Of a stretch of DNA of 45,607 bases, positions 8,835 through 17,660 are shown piece after piece. Origin of the DNA: Clostridia bacterium. GTDB lineage: Bacteria > Bacillota > Clostridia > Oscillospirales > QAMX01. Both the position numbers and the translations under genes were made by a program. Position 1 is the stretch's first letter; every line of letters starts with the position of its first letter. Below the pieces are notes generated by a model, which was given only the letters and a program-made list of their open reading frames with translations, had not been told where the DNA came from and did not search any database. The stretch is from contig JAFRWU010000007.1 of NCBI GenBank assembly GCA_017441705.1, positions 1-45,607 of the forward strand, read 5' to 3'.

Positions 8835-9161
8835 TCATTCAAGCGAATCCAGATAGACCGCGATCAGTTTCAGCGCGGTTTCGCGCGCCGGGGGAGACGC
8901 CATGGAGAGCCGCGCGAAAAGCTCCTCCTGTTCGTGATCCAATCCCGCCTCCTCGGTAAAGATATCGTTCGGCGTGATGTGAAAGGCCTTGCAGATGGAA
9001 AGCACCGTTTCGGTGCGCATGTTGACGGTACCCCGTTCAATGTCCGCGTAGGTACGGTCGGAAAGCCCCGCGGCCTCGGCGGCCTCCGCCTGGGTCAGGC
9101 CGCATTTCCTGCGATAAAACAAAAGTCGGTCGCCTATGGCGTGAAGATCGGTGATCAGCAC
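8835..9161 (-). CDS. XRE-family helix-turn-helix transcriptional regulator
   Basis: A 108-residue DNA-binding protein. The HTH spans about residues 9-65: GDRLLFYRRKCGLTQAEAAE, then the recognition helix in GLSDRTYADIERGTVN. The rest is a short helical tail that may dimerise. The GTG start at 9161 has AGGAGG eight bases upstream. It is divergent from the SPFH gene and the shared region holds a perfect 20-base palindrome at 9189-9208, a natural operator candidate. I infer that it controls the island and possibly itself. Confidence 0.88.
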   Translation of the reverse strand: MLITDLHAIGDRLLFYRRKCGLTQAEAAEAAGLSDRTYADIERGTVNMRTETVLSICKAFHITPNDIFTEEAGLDHEQEELFARLSMASPPARETALKLIAVYLDSLE

Positions 9162-9188
9162 GGCGTGTTCCTCCTATCGTTCCGGTAT

Positions 9189-9208
9189 ACAGGAATTATA
9201 ATTCCTGT
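9189..9208. promoter_or_regulatory. 20-bp perfect palindrome, putative XRE operator
   Basis: ACAGGAATTATAATTCCTGT is a perfect inverted repeat. It contains a TATAAT on both strands and ends six bases before the -35 box of the SPFH promoter. Its position between divergent XRE and target genes is typical of an operator. Confidence 0.7.
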
Positions 9209-9213
9209 TCGCC

Positions 9214-9242
9214 TTGACAAATAGGAAGCGTACCGATATAAT
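9214..9242 (+). promoter_or_regulatory. Consensus promoter of the SPFH/TIR/SIR2 operon
   Basis: TTGACA (9214-9219) and TATAAT (9237-9242) both match the sigma-A consensus fully, with the ideal 17-base spacing. ATAGGAAG occurs twice nearby, at 9221-9228 and 9244-9251, which could be extra regulator contacts. Confidence 0.85.
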
Positions 9243-9288
9243 CATAGGAAGAATAGCACATATTTTGTCGAATCTGAGGTGAAATGCC

Positions 9289-10728
9289 ATGGCATTATCG
9301 GAACTGATCAAATACGAAGGCGACAACTCCACCTTTATCTGGAAATACCCGCACGAAGATTTCAACAGCATGACCGAGCTTGTCGTTCACGAATCGCAGG
9401 AGGCGATCTTCGTCGCCAACGGCCGCGCGGCTGACACCTTCGGCCCGGGGCGGTATAAGCTGGACGCGAAAAACATCCCGATCCTGACCGGTCTTCTCAA
9501 CATCGTCACCGGCGTCAGCATCTTCCATTGCGAGGTCTATTTCATCAACAAGACCGTGCAGATGGCGATGAAATGGGGCACCGATTCCAAGGTGCGCTTC
9601 ATCGAACCCACGCTGGGGATCCCCTTGGAGCTGGGCGCGTCGGGCGATCTTAATCTCGCGGTGTCCGACGGGAGAAAGCTGCTCTTCCGTCTGGTGGGGA
9701 CCACCGGCGGCGTCGCCTGGGGAGACGGCCCGGGCTTCACCAAATCGCTGCAGGCCTCCTTCCGCCCCCTGATCTCCACCGAGGTGAAATCCAGCCTCCC
9801 CTCGGCGATCAAGGCGAGAAATATCGACGTGGTGGAGATCGACGAGCATCTTTCGGCGCTTTCCGAAGAGCTGAAAAAGCGGATCGCGCCGGGCTTTGAG
9901 GAATACGGCCTGACCGTTCCGCAGTTTTATCTGACCACGGTGGTGCTTCCCGAGACCGATCCGAATTTCAAAAGGCTGAAGGATCTGCACACCCTGACGC
10001 TGCAGAAGCGCGCGGCCGCGGCGGAAGCCGAGGTGCGCACCGCGGAGGCCGAAAGCCGCGCTGCCTACAAAAAGGCGGAGGCGGCCGCGGAGGCGGAGAT
10101 CAGGGCCGCGGAACGCGGCGCTATCCTGGAGGCCGAGACCACCCAGACCGAGATCGCCCGCCGGGCCGCCGAAAGAAAGCTGATCGAGGCGGAGGCGGAA
10201 GCCCGCGCCGCCCGGATGGCCGGCCTGACCGAGGCCGAGATCATGCAGGCCAAGGGCTACAACCAGAAGGACGTCCTGCAGGCCGAGGTGCAGAAGGCCT
10301 ATGCCGAGGGGATCGGCAACATGGGTCCCGCGGTCTCTTCCGGGGGAGGCTCTTCGGTGGTGGGCGACATGCTGGGTCTCGGGGTGGGCATGGCGGCCAT
10401 GGGCGCCGTGGCGCCGCAGGTCGGCGAGATGATGCGCGGCTTTGCTCCGTCTCAGGGAGCCGCCGAAAAACCCGCCTCACCCGAAAAGATCCCCTGCCCG
10501 CAGTGCGGGAATCTTCTGCCGCTGAACGCGAAATTCTGTCTGGAATGCGGCGCGAAGATCGAAGCGCTCGGAGAAAATGAAATGATCTGCCCGGCCTGCG
10601 GGAAGAAGACTCCGAAAGGAAAGTTCTGCATGGAATGCGGCGCGCCCATGAAACGGGTCTGTCCCCAATGCGGCGCAGACGTGCCGGAAGGCGGAAAATT
10701 CTGCCTGGAATGCGGAACGAAGCTCTGA
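9289..10728 (+). CDS. SPFH/band-7 domain protein with C-terminal zinc ribbons
   Basis: A 479-residue protein of the YdjI-like SPFH group. Residues about 30-240 form the SPFH (band-7) fold. They are followed by an Ala/Glu/Arg-rich coiled coil (about 245-330, with repeats such as AEAEVRTAEAESRAA), then a Gly/Met-rich linker. Three CxxC...CxxC zinc ribbons lie at about 403-479 (CPQCGN, CPACGK, CPQCGA, each closed by C-x-E-C-G). Such proteins form membrane-associated or oligomeric scaffolds. No clear transmembrane segment is seen at the N terminus. It has a consensus promoter and is followed after 49 bases by the first TIR gene, which also begins with a zinc ribbon. The role in this operon is inferred to be scaffolding. 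Confidence 0.88.
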   Translation: MALSELIKYEGDNSTFIWKYPHEDFNSMTELVVHESQEAIFVANGRAADTFGPGRYKLDAKNIPILTGLLNIVTGVSIFHCEVYFINKTVQMAMKWGTDSKVRFIEPTLGIPLELGASGDLNLAVSDGRKLLFRLVGTTGGVAWGDGPGFTKSLQASFRPLISTEVKSSLPSAIKARNIDVVEIDEHLSALSEELKKRIAPGFEEYGLTVPQFYLTTVVLPETDPNFKRLKDLHTLTLQKRAAAAEAEVRTAEAESRAAYKKAEAAAEAEIRAAERGAILEAETTQTEIARRAAERKLIEAEAEARAARMAGLTEAEIMQAKGYNQKDVLQAEVQKAYAEGIGNMGPAVSSGGGSSVVGDMLGLGVGMAAMGAVAPQVGEMMRGFAPSQGAAEKPASPEKIPCPQCGNLLPLNAKFCLECGAKIEALGENEMICPACGKKTPKGKFCMECGAPMKRVCPQCGADVPEGGKFCLECGTKL

Positions 10729-10777
10729 AACGGTGTGCGTAATATAAAGGATACAAATAGAAAAGGGGATCTATGAA

Positions 10778-13700
10778 ATGACTGTCTTCAAATGCAAGAT
10801 GTGCGGCGGTACGATCGAATTCGAGCAGGGAGCGACGGTCGGCGTATGCGATTCCTGCGGGACGAAACAGACCCTTCCCCGTCTGGACGACGACCGGAGG
10901 GCGAATCTCTACGACCGCGCAAACCACTTCCGCCGCGCCAACGAATTCGACAAGGCGGCAGGAATCTATGAGCAGATCCTGAACGAAGACAAGACCGACG
11001 CGGAGGCGTACTGGTCGCTTGTTCTCTGCCGCTACGGCATCGAATACGTAGAGGACCCGGCGACCCGTAAGCGCGTTCCGACGGTCAACCGCGCGCAGTA
11101 CACGTCGGTTTTCGACGACGACAATTACAAATCCGCACTGCAGTACGCAGACGGCTATCAGCGTTCCCTTTACGAAGAAGAAGCGAATACGATCAACGAG
11201 ATCCAGAAGGGCATCCTTGCCATTTCGCAGAACGAGGAGCCCTTCGACGTCTTCATCTGCTACAAGGAAACCGATCAGAACGGAAGAAGAACGCCGGACA
11301 GCGTGCTGGCGAACGACCTGTACCATCAGTTGACCAACGAGGGCTTCAAGGTATTCTTCTCCAGAATCACACTGGAGGACAAGCTCGGCACGGCGTACGA
11401 GCCGTATATTTTCGCGGCGCTCAATTCTTCCAGGGTGATGGTCGTGCTCGGTACGAAGGCGGAATACTTCAACGCGGTCTGGGTCAAGAACGAATGGAGC
11501 CGTTATCTGGCGCTTGTCAAACAGAGCGGCGGGAAGAAGATCCTGATCCCGGCGTACCGGGACATGGATCCCTACGATCTGCCGGAGGAGTTTTCGCACC
11601 TGCAGGCGCAGGACATGTCGAAGCTCGGGTTTATGCAGGACCTGATGCGCGGAATCAGGAAGATTGCTCAGGCGGACGAACCGAAGCCGGCCGCAAAGGA
11701 GACCGTTGTTGTGAACCAGACTGCGGCGGGGAATACCGCGCCGCTCCTGAAGCGCGCCTTCATGTATCTGGAGGACGGGAACTGGGGTGAGGCGGACGCG
11801 TACTGCGAGCGCGTTCTGGATCAGGACCCCGAAAATGCGGAGGCGTATCTCGGGAAGCTGATGGCCGAACTGAAGCTCCGGAAGGAAGCAGATTTTGAAG
11901 GACTGATCTCCGCTTTTGACAGGAGCACGAATTATCAGAAGGCGATCCGCTTCGGTGATAAGGCAATTGTTGAAAAGCTAAAGACATGGAACAGTAACGC
12001 GCCGAAGGAAGGTATCTATCAATCGGCAAAAAAGGAATTGAAGAACGCACGTAATGCCGTATCCTATAAAGCGGTATCGCAATCGTTTGCAAGGATTCAA
12101 GGATACAAGGATGCGGATGCACTTCGGGAAAAGGCGCTTTCACTTGCTGAAGACAGCATAAAGGATGATATCTATAAAAAAGCGATTAAGGCAATGATCG
12201 ACGGAGCGGACGCAAAGGATCGCGCATCGCTTTCTTCAAATTATGATTCCAGAATAAAGCAATATGAAACAGCCAAAAGCCTATTCAAACAAGTCCCTGG
12301 TTGGCGTGACGCAGATGAGAAAGTGGCGGTATGTGAAAAAGCGATAGATGACCTGCATACTGAGCAGAAACGAACCGAGGAAGAAGAAAAAGAGGCGAGG
12401 CTTGCCAAGGAGAAGAGGAAGAAAAAGGCAAGGAAGATCGCGGCGATCGTGATCCCGGCCGTGGCGGTCCTGACGGCGATCGCGATCCTTCTGCCGACGG
12501 TCATTATTCCCGCCATTAAGTATAATTCTGCGGTGCAGTTACTGAAAGAGGGAAAGTACGAAGAAGCCATTACTGCCTTCCAGCTTTTGAACGGGTACAA
12601 AGACAGCGCTGCGAGAATTGATGAAAGCAAAAATGAAAGCGCATATCATCATGCCCTTGGGCTTATGAACGAAGGCCAATACGAAGAAGCAAAGAAAGAG
12701 TTTATTAGCCTTCATGGCTACAGAGACAGCAAAGTGAAGATAGAAGAGTGTGATAACGCTCTATGTGACAACAGTTACCAAAAAGCTTTATCGGAAGCGG
12801 AAGCTGGTAGAAAAAAAGAAGCGATTAAGCTTTTACAAGGTATAGAGCAATATAAAGATGCATCCGAATTAATTATTCAGTATAAATATGACATGGCTCT
12901 TGAATTGTTCGAAAACGGAAAGTATGAATTGGCAATAGATGCCTTTTCCGATCTGTCCGGCTATAGCGATAGCAAGGATAAGATCAAAGAGTGCCAACAG
13001 CTTTTAGACGACAAACAATTGGAAGACGAGTATAATAGAGCAGTATTGCATTTACAGAATCAAGAATATGTTGAGGCAATAAAAGCGTTCAAAGCCTTGA
13101 ACGGCTACAAGGACAGTGAAGAAAGAATAGAGCGAATACGTACAGATATGTTCAAAAAAGCTTCGGTTGGGTCTTCATTGTTTCTGGGAAGCTATGAACA
13201 AGATAATATCAGGAATAACGGAAAGGAGGAAATTGAATGGCAGATCCTCGATATTAAAGGAGATAAAGCTTTGCTGATCAGTAAATATGCTTTGGACTTT
13301 CGACCGTACAACGAAGAACGAAAAGACGTGACATGGGAGACCTGCACCTTAAGAAAATGGTTAAATGACGGGTTTATTTCCGATGCGTTCTCTGATTCGG
13401 AAAAGAAGCTTCTTCTCAATACCACGATAAGTGCGGATAAGAATTCCAAGTATAAGGACGTTAGCCCGGGGAAAACCACCACAGACAAGGTTTTCTTATT
13501 GAGTATACGGGAGGCAGAAGAATACTTCCCGAATTCCACAAACAGAATGTGTCCTATTACTGCATACGCTTTATCAAGGCAACAAAAAATTCTCAACATT
13601 ACTGCGGACAATATTGGTATTATAAATGAGTATTGGTGGTTGAGAACGCCAGGCTTATACTCAAGTTATGCATCATTTGTTTCAAGTAACGGTGAAATCC

Positions 13701-13819
13701 TTTATAACGGCGTTGAGGTAAACGGTGGAGGAACTGTAAATTTTGGATCATACTATATGTCGGATGTCAATCCGGTGGTCCGTCCCGCCATGTGGATCGA
13801 TCTTGGGGCGGCGGGATGA
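10778..13819 (+). CDS. Transmembrane TIR-domain protein with zinc ribbon, repeats and DUF6273-like domain (paralogue 1)
   Basis: A 1013-residue protein. An N-terminal zinc ribbon (Cys6, Cys9, Cys24, Cys27) is followed by TPR-like helices (about 40-150). A TIR domain (about 155-300) starts at FDVFICYKE and contains VFFSRITLEDK and AVWVKNEW, where Glu239 sits in the position of the NADase glutamate of enzymatic TIRs. More helices follow (about 325-540). A single membrane helix (about 555-577) comes after a very basic KEKRKKKARK, so the N-terminal part should be cytoplasmic. After it come four or five repeats of the kind LLKEGKYEEAITAF..L.GYKDS (about 580-790) and a DUF6273-like C-terminal domain with WWLRTPG and NPVVRPAMWIDLG. 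Base composition falls sharply in the 3' part. Enzyme activity and ligand are unknown. Confidence 0.88.
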   Translation: MTVFKCKMCGGTIEFEQGATVGVCDSCGTKQTLPRLDDDRRANLYDRANHFRRANEFDKAAGIYEQILNEDKTDAEAYWSLVLCRYGIEYVEDPATRKRVPTVNRAQYTSVFDDDNYKSALQYADGYQRSLYEEEANTINEIQKGILAISQNEEPFDVFICYKETDQNGRRTPDSVLANDLYHQLTNEGFKVFFSRITLEDKLGTAYEPYIFAALNSSRVMVVLGTKAEYFNAVWVKNEWSRYLALVKQSGGKKILIPAYRDMDPYDLPEEFSHLQAQDMSKLGFMQDLMRGIRKIAQADEPKPAAKETVVVNQTAAGNTAPLLKRAFMYLEDGNWGEADAYCERVLDQDPENAEAYLGKLMAELKLRKEADFEGLISAFDRSTNYQKAIRFGDKAIVEKLKTWNSNAPKEGIYQSAKKELKNARNAVSYKAVSQSFARIQGYKDADALREKALSLAEDSIKDDIYKKAIKAMIDGADAKDRASLSSNYDSRIKQYETAKSLFKQVPGWRDADEKVAVCEKAIDDLHTEQKRTEEEEKEARLAKEKRKKKARKIAAIVIPAVAVLTAIAILLPTVIIPAIKYNSAVQLLKEGKYEEAITAFQLLNGYKDSAARIDESKNESAYHHALGLMNEGQYEEAKKEFISLHGYRDSKVKIEECDNALCDNSYQKALSEAEAGRKKEAIKLLQGIEQYKDASELIIQYKYDMALELFENGKYELAIDAFSDLSGYSDSKDKIKECQQLLDDKQLEDEYNRAVLHLQNQEYVEAIKAFKALNGYKDSEERIERIRTDMFKKASVGSSLFLGSYEQDNIRNNGKEEIEWQILDIKGDKALLISKYALDFRPYNEERKDVTWETCTLRKWLNDGFISDAFSDSEKKLLLNTTISADKNSKYKDVSPGKTTTDKVFLLSIREAEEYFPNSTNRMCPITAYALSRQQKILNITADNIGIINEYWWLRTPGLYSSYASFVSSNGEILYNGVEVNGGGTVNFGSYYMSDVNPVVRPAMWIDLGAAG

Positions 13820-13890
13820 CCTTGCGGCCGCACATCATACAGCCGCAAAACGGACGGAGCGATCCGTAAATCTCAAAAAGGAGAAAGAGT

Positions 13891-16629
13891 ATGGCGATCC
13901 TGAAATGCAAAATGTGCGGGGGAGATATCGAACTCTCCGCTGACAAGACCTTCGGGACATGCGATTCCTGTGGGAGCACGATGACCTTCCCGCGGATCGA
14001 CGACGACCAAAAAGCGGCCATGTTCAACCGCGGCAACCACTTCCGGCGCTCGGGTGAGTTCGACAAAGCCCTCACGGTTTACGAACGCATTCTGGAGGAG
14101 GACGAAAGCGACGCGGAGGCTCACTGGTGCGCCGCACTGTGCCGTTTCGGGATCGAGTATGTGGAGGATCCGGCGACGCTGGAATACATACCAACCTGTC
14201 ACCGTGCCAGCTTCGACAGCTTCCTGGAGGACGTGGATTACAAGGCGGCGCAGGAACATTCCGAGGGGGTCACGAGAAGGCAGTATCAGAAAGACGCAGC
14301 AAAGATCGCGGAGGTTCAGAAGGGGATCCTTGCCACTTCGCAGAACGAGGAGCCCTTCGACGTCTTCATCTGCTACAAGGAATCTGAAAACGACGGCACG
14401 CGGACGCGGGACAGCCTTCTTGCCCAGGATATCTATTATCAGCTGAGCGAGAAGGGCTGGCGGGTATTCTTCTCACGAATAACGCTGGAAGACAAGGCGG
14501 GGACCGAGTATGAACCGTACATCTTCGCGGCCCTGAATTCGGCGAAGGTCATGGTGGTCGTCACAACGTCGGCCGAGCATGTGAACGCAGTCTGGGTGAA
14601 GAACGAATGGAGCAGATACCTTGCCTTGATGAGGAAGGACCGGAAGAAGCTGCTTCTGCCGTGTTACCGGGACATGGATCCCTACGATCTGCCGGAAGCG
14701 CTGTCGGTGCTCCAGTCCTACGATATGTCAAAGATCGGGTTCATCCAGGATCTGATCCGTGGGATCAACAAGGTTTTGGAAGCCGAGACACCGAAGGAGA
14801 CCGTGCGCGAGACAGTGGTCGTAAACCAAACTGCTGCTGTGGCAGGGAATACTGCACCGTTGCTGAAACGCGCCTACATGTTTCTTGAAGACGGTGATTG
14901 GGAAAGGGCTGACGAATTCTGCGAGCAAGTCCTGAATCAGGACCCGGAAAACGCAGAGGCCTATCTCGGGAAGTTGATGGCTGAACTGAAACTCAGGAGA
15001 GAAGCAGACTTTGAAAATCTAACAGAGTCCTTCGACAAGAACCCGAATTACGAAAAGGCTGTCCGTTTCGGGGATGAAGCACTTAGGGAAAAGCTTCGGG
15101 CCTGGAATGAAAAAGCGCCGAAGGAAGGAACCTATCAGTCCGCGGTAAATATGCTGAAAAATGCATCAAACGAAGGAACATTCATGGCAGCCGCACAGAT
15201 CTTTGCCAAAGTTCCGGGATACAAGGATACAGACACGCTTCGTGAAAAAGCGCTAGTCAAAGCCGAGGAATGCCGGAAGGCCAGTATTTACAGGGAAGCG
15301 GACAACAAATACCGAGAGGCCAACCGACGTGCATCGGATCAGGAACGTCTGGCCGCGCTTGTTAAAGAGGATGAAGACGCGATCACAAAGCTTTATACAG
15401 CCGCAAGGCTCCTGTATCTGCAAGCCCCAGGCTGGCTCGACGCCGATCAGAAGGCGGAGGAGTGCGAAGAGGCTATTGTCGACTACCGCACAAAGAAAGA
15501 TGCGGCTGAGAAGGAAGCGGCGCGCAAAGCGGAAGAGGAAAGAGCATACGCGAAGAAAAGGAAGAAGAAAACAAGGCTCATCGTAGCGATCGTAACGACG
15601 AGTGTCGTGACGTGTATTGCATTTGTTGTCCTGCTCATAAAAGTAATCATTCCAACCAGCAAATACAACGCAGCGGTCGATCTTTACAACGAAGGGAAAT
15701 ATGAAGAAGCCATTTTGGCGTTCCAGAATCTTAACGGATATAAGGACAGCCAAAACAAGATCAAAGAATGCGATAATGCCATCAAGGAACCGCAGTACAA
15801 CAAGGCGGTACAGCTAATGAACGAGGGTCAATACAGCGATGCCATAAAGATCTTTAGTGAACTGGTTGGATATAAAGACTGTTACCGTCAGATTGAAAAC
15901 TGCGAAACTGCGATAAAGGAAAACAAGTATACTGCAGCAATAGAATTGTATGAAAAAGGCGATTATTCTCATGCAGAGGATGCCTTTATTGAACTAAAGG
16001 ATTATAAAGACAGTAGTGAAAAGGCGAGGAATTGTAGAATTAAACTTCAATTTGGTTCTTTAATTGGTGTTTCTGTAGGATCAATTATAAAGCTTGGGAC
16101 TTACGAGCAGGATAATAATACTGCTAATGGTAAAGAGAGCATTGAATGGTTGGTCCTTAAGAAAGAAGAAAACAAATATCTGGCCGTAAGTAAGTACGTA
16201 TTGGATTGCCTACCCTTTGATGACAGTAACGGTACAAATTCGCTAAGCAGTTCTGCTCTTTGGCAATATAGCACGCTTCGCAGATGGTTGATTAACGACT
16301 TTTTCAATAACGCATTCAATAATGACGATAAAGTGTTGCTTAATAGTTCCACTGATAGAGTGACGCTTCTAAGCCTTGCTGAAGTAGAGGAATTGTTTAA
16401 CTCTGACAATGAAAGAAAATGCAAGGGAACGGAGTACAGCTTCGCAAAAGGTGTAAGCAGACACGATGACAATACATGTACTTGGTGGTTGCGAACCCCT
16501 AAAACAGATGTAAAAAATTATGTTGAAGTTGTTGTCGAAGACGGTAGATGCAATATTATCGCCTATATCGGTGAAATGTTCATCGGTGTCCGTCCTGCGA
16601 TATGGATTGATCTTGGAACAATTGATTGA
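13891..16629 (+). CDS. Transmembrane TIR-domain protein with zinc ribbon, repeats and DUF6273-like domain (paralogue 2)
   Basis: A 912-residue paralogue with the same order of parts: zinc ribbon (Cys6, Cys9, Cys24, Cys27), TPR-like helices, TIR (about 155-300, FDVFICYKES, FFSRITLEDK, AVWVKNEW with Glu239), basic stretch and one membrane helix (about 565-587), fewer GYKDS-type repeats than paralogue 1, then a DUF6273-like domain ending WWLRTP and GVRPAIWIDLG. Start ATG at 13891 has AAAGGAG upstream. Stretches of the TIR region are identical at DNA level to paralogue 1, including 45 bases around FDVFICYKE (11224-11268 and 14338-14382), while the C-terminal halves differ strongly. The stop abuts the SIR2 gene start. 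Confidence 0.88.
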   Translation: MAILKCKMCGGDIELSADKTFGTCDSCGSTMTFPRIDDDQKAAMFNRGNHFRRSGEFDKALTVYERILEEDESDAEAHWCAALCRFGIEYVEDPATLEYIPTCHRASFDSFLEDVDYKAAQEHSEGVTRRQYQKDAAKIAEVQKGILATSQNEEPFDVFICYKESENDGTRTRDSLLAQDIYYQLSEKGWRVFFSRITLEDKAGTEYEPYIFAALNSAKVMVVVTTSAEHVNAVWVKNEWSRYLALMRKDRKKLLLPCYRDMDPYDLPEALSVLQSYDMSKIGFIQDLIRGINKVLEAETPKETVRETVVVNQTAAVAGNTAPLLKRAYMFLEDGDWERADEFCEQVLNQDPENAEAYLGKLMAELKLRREADFENLTESFDKNPNYEKAVRFGDEALREKLRAWNEKAPKEGTYQSAVNMLKNASNEGTFMAAAQIFAKVPGYKDTDTLREKALVKAEECRKASIYREADNKYREANRRASDQERLAALVKEDEDAITKLYTAARLLYLQAPGWLDADQKAEECEEAIVDYRTKKDAAEKEAARKAEEERAYAKKRKKKTRLIVAIVTTSVVTCIAFVVLLIKVIIPTSKYNAAVDLYNEGKYEEAILAFQNLNGYKDSQNKIKECDNAIKEPQYNKAVQLMNEGQYSDAIKIFSELVGYKDCYRQIENCETAIKENKYTAAIELYEKGDYSHAEDAFIELKDYKDSSEKARNCRIKLQFGSLIGVSVGSIIKLGTYEQDNNTANGKESIEWLVLKKEENKYLAVSKYVLDCLPFDDSNGTNSLSSSALWQYSTLRRWLINDFFNNAFNNDDKVLLNSSTDRVTLLSLAEVEELFNSDNERKCKGTEYSFAKGVSRHDDNTCTWWLRTPKTDVKNYVEVVVEDGRCNIIAYIGEMFIGVRPAIWIDLGTID

Positions 16630-17562
16630 ATGAGAAATAGTATGAATAACAATAAAGATGTGTATCGACCGGGAAAAACGTTGCTTCTCGGAAACGGGAT
16701 CAATCGCGCATTCAGCAAAAACTCCTGGGATGATATGTTGAAGAGCGTCGCGACAAGGAACGATTTCGAACCAGGAAAAATGAATGCGCCGATGCCGCTG
16801 CGTGCCGTGATCCTGACCGACGACAAGATCGATCAGGCGGCTAAAAACCTGAAAGAGATGTTCTGCGGAGAAATCACGGATCTGGAACATGGCGACCTGC
16901 TGAGACGGCTTCTTTCAGCAGGATTCGACGACGTCCTGACCACCAATTACAGTTACGAGCTTGAAACGGCAGCGAAAGGAGCAGAACGCCTTTCGGAGGG
17001 ACAAATCGCGGGCATGATGCGGCATACGGAAGGAAACCGGGCGGAAGCGCGTTATCTTCTTCACACCTTCAACGAGGTCGCCTGCGAAGGAAGAAATAAT
17101 CGGATCTGGCACGTTCACGGAGAAAGCCGGAAGCCGGACAGTATGCTCCTGGGACATTACTGGTACGGAAATCTGACGGCGCGGATCGCCGCGGAGGTAA
17201 AGAGCAACGGGAACCGGTACCGGGAGCTTGAGAAGAAAAACGCGCCTCTTCCGCGAAACAGCTGGATCGACGGGTTCCTTCTGGACGATCTCTTTATCCT
17301 CGGATTCGGGTTCGATCTTTCGGAGATCGATCTGTGGTGGCTTCTCAACCGCCGCAAGCGGGAAAAGGCACGGAAAGGAAAAATCGTCTTTTACGATCCC
17401 CGGATCGATCTTGAGGAGAACCGGGAGCGCAAAGCCCTTCTGGAATTGATGGACGTCAAGACCGTTTCCTTTGCCGGTTACGGGATCGAAAAAGAGGATT
17501 ATCAGGAGTTTTACAGAAGGGCGGTCCGCGATATCTGCGACGTCGTAAAAGAGCGCGGGTAA
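16630..17562 (+). CDS. SIR2-like domain protein
   Basis: A 310-residue protein of the SIR2-like (PF13289-type) group. The NAD-binding loop is LLLGNGINRAF (about 18-28), DDVLTTNYSYELE carries the TTNY motif (Asn106), IWHVHGE the catalytic-type His (His163), and LFILGFGFDLSEID ends the Rossmann-like core. Proteins with this fold are NAD-consuming effectors in several bacterial defence systems. The ATG follows the previous stop directly (TGAATG), with no good ribosome site, so translation is probably coupled; an alternative ATG lies 12 bases later. No membrane segment is seen. I infer an effector or partner of the TIR proteins. Confidence 0.85.
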   Translation: MRNSMNNNKDVYRPGKTLLLGNGINRAFSKNSWDDMLKSVATRNDFEPGKMNAPMPLRAVILTDDKIDQAAKNLKEMFCGEITDLEHGDLLRRLLSAGFDDVLTTNYSYELETAAKGAERLSEGQIAGMMRHTEGNRAEARYLLHTFNEVACEGRNNRIWHVHGESRKPDSMLLGHYWYGNLTARIAAEVKSNGNRYRELEKKNAPLPRNSWIDGFLLDDLFILGFGFDLSEIDLWWLLNRRKREKARKGKIVFYDPRIDLEENRERKALLELMDVKTVSFAGYGIEKEDYQEFYRRAVRDICDVVKERG

Positions 17563-17584
17563 CCACCCCGCAAGAAAAAGCTGT

Positions 17585-17615
17585 GCCGCCCCGGAAAGAT
17601 CCGGGCGGCTGTTTT
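17585..17615 (+). terminator. Terminator after the SIR2-like gene
   Basis: A GC-rich stem with one bulge (17585-17595 with 17600-17609, loop AAGA) is followed by TGTTTTT. It ends the SPFH/TIR/SIR2 operon. Confidence 0.7.
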
Positions 17616-17660
17616 TCGGGCGTCTGCCGGATTCCTGACGTGTGGGGGGAGGCGGAGGTG

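Noticed and set aside
13120-16629. A diversity-generating retroelement acting on the variable C-terminal domains.
   Set aside because: No reverse transcriptase or template repeat is visible in the window.
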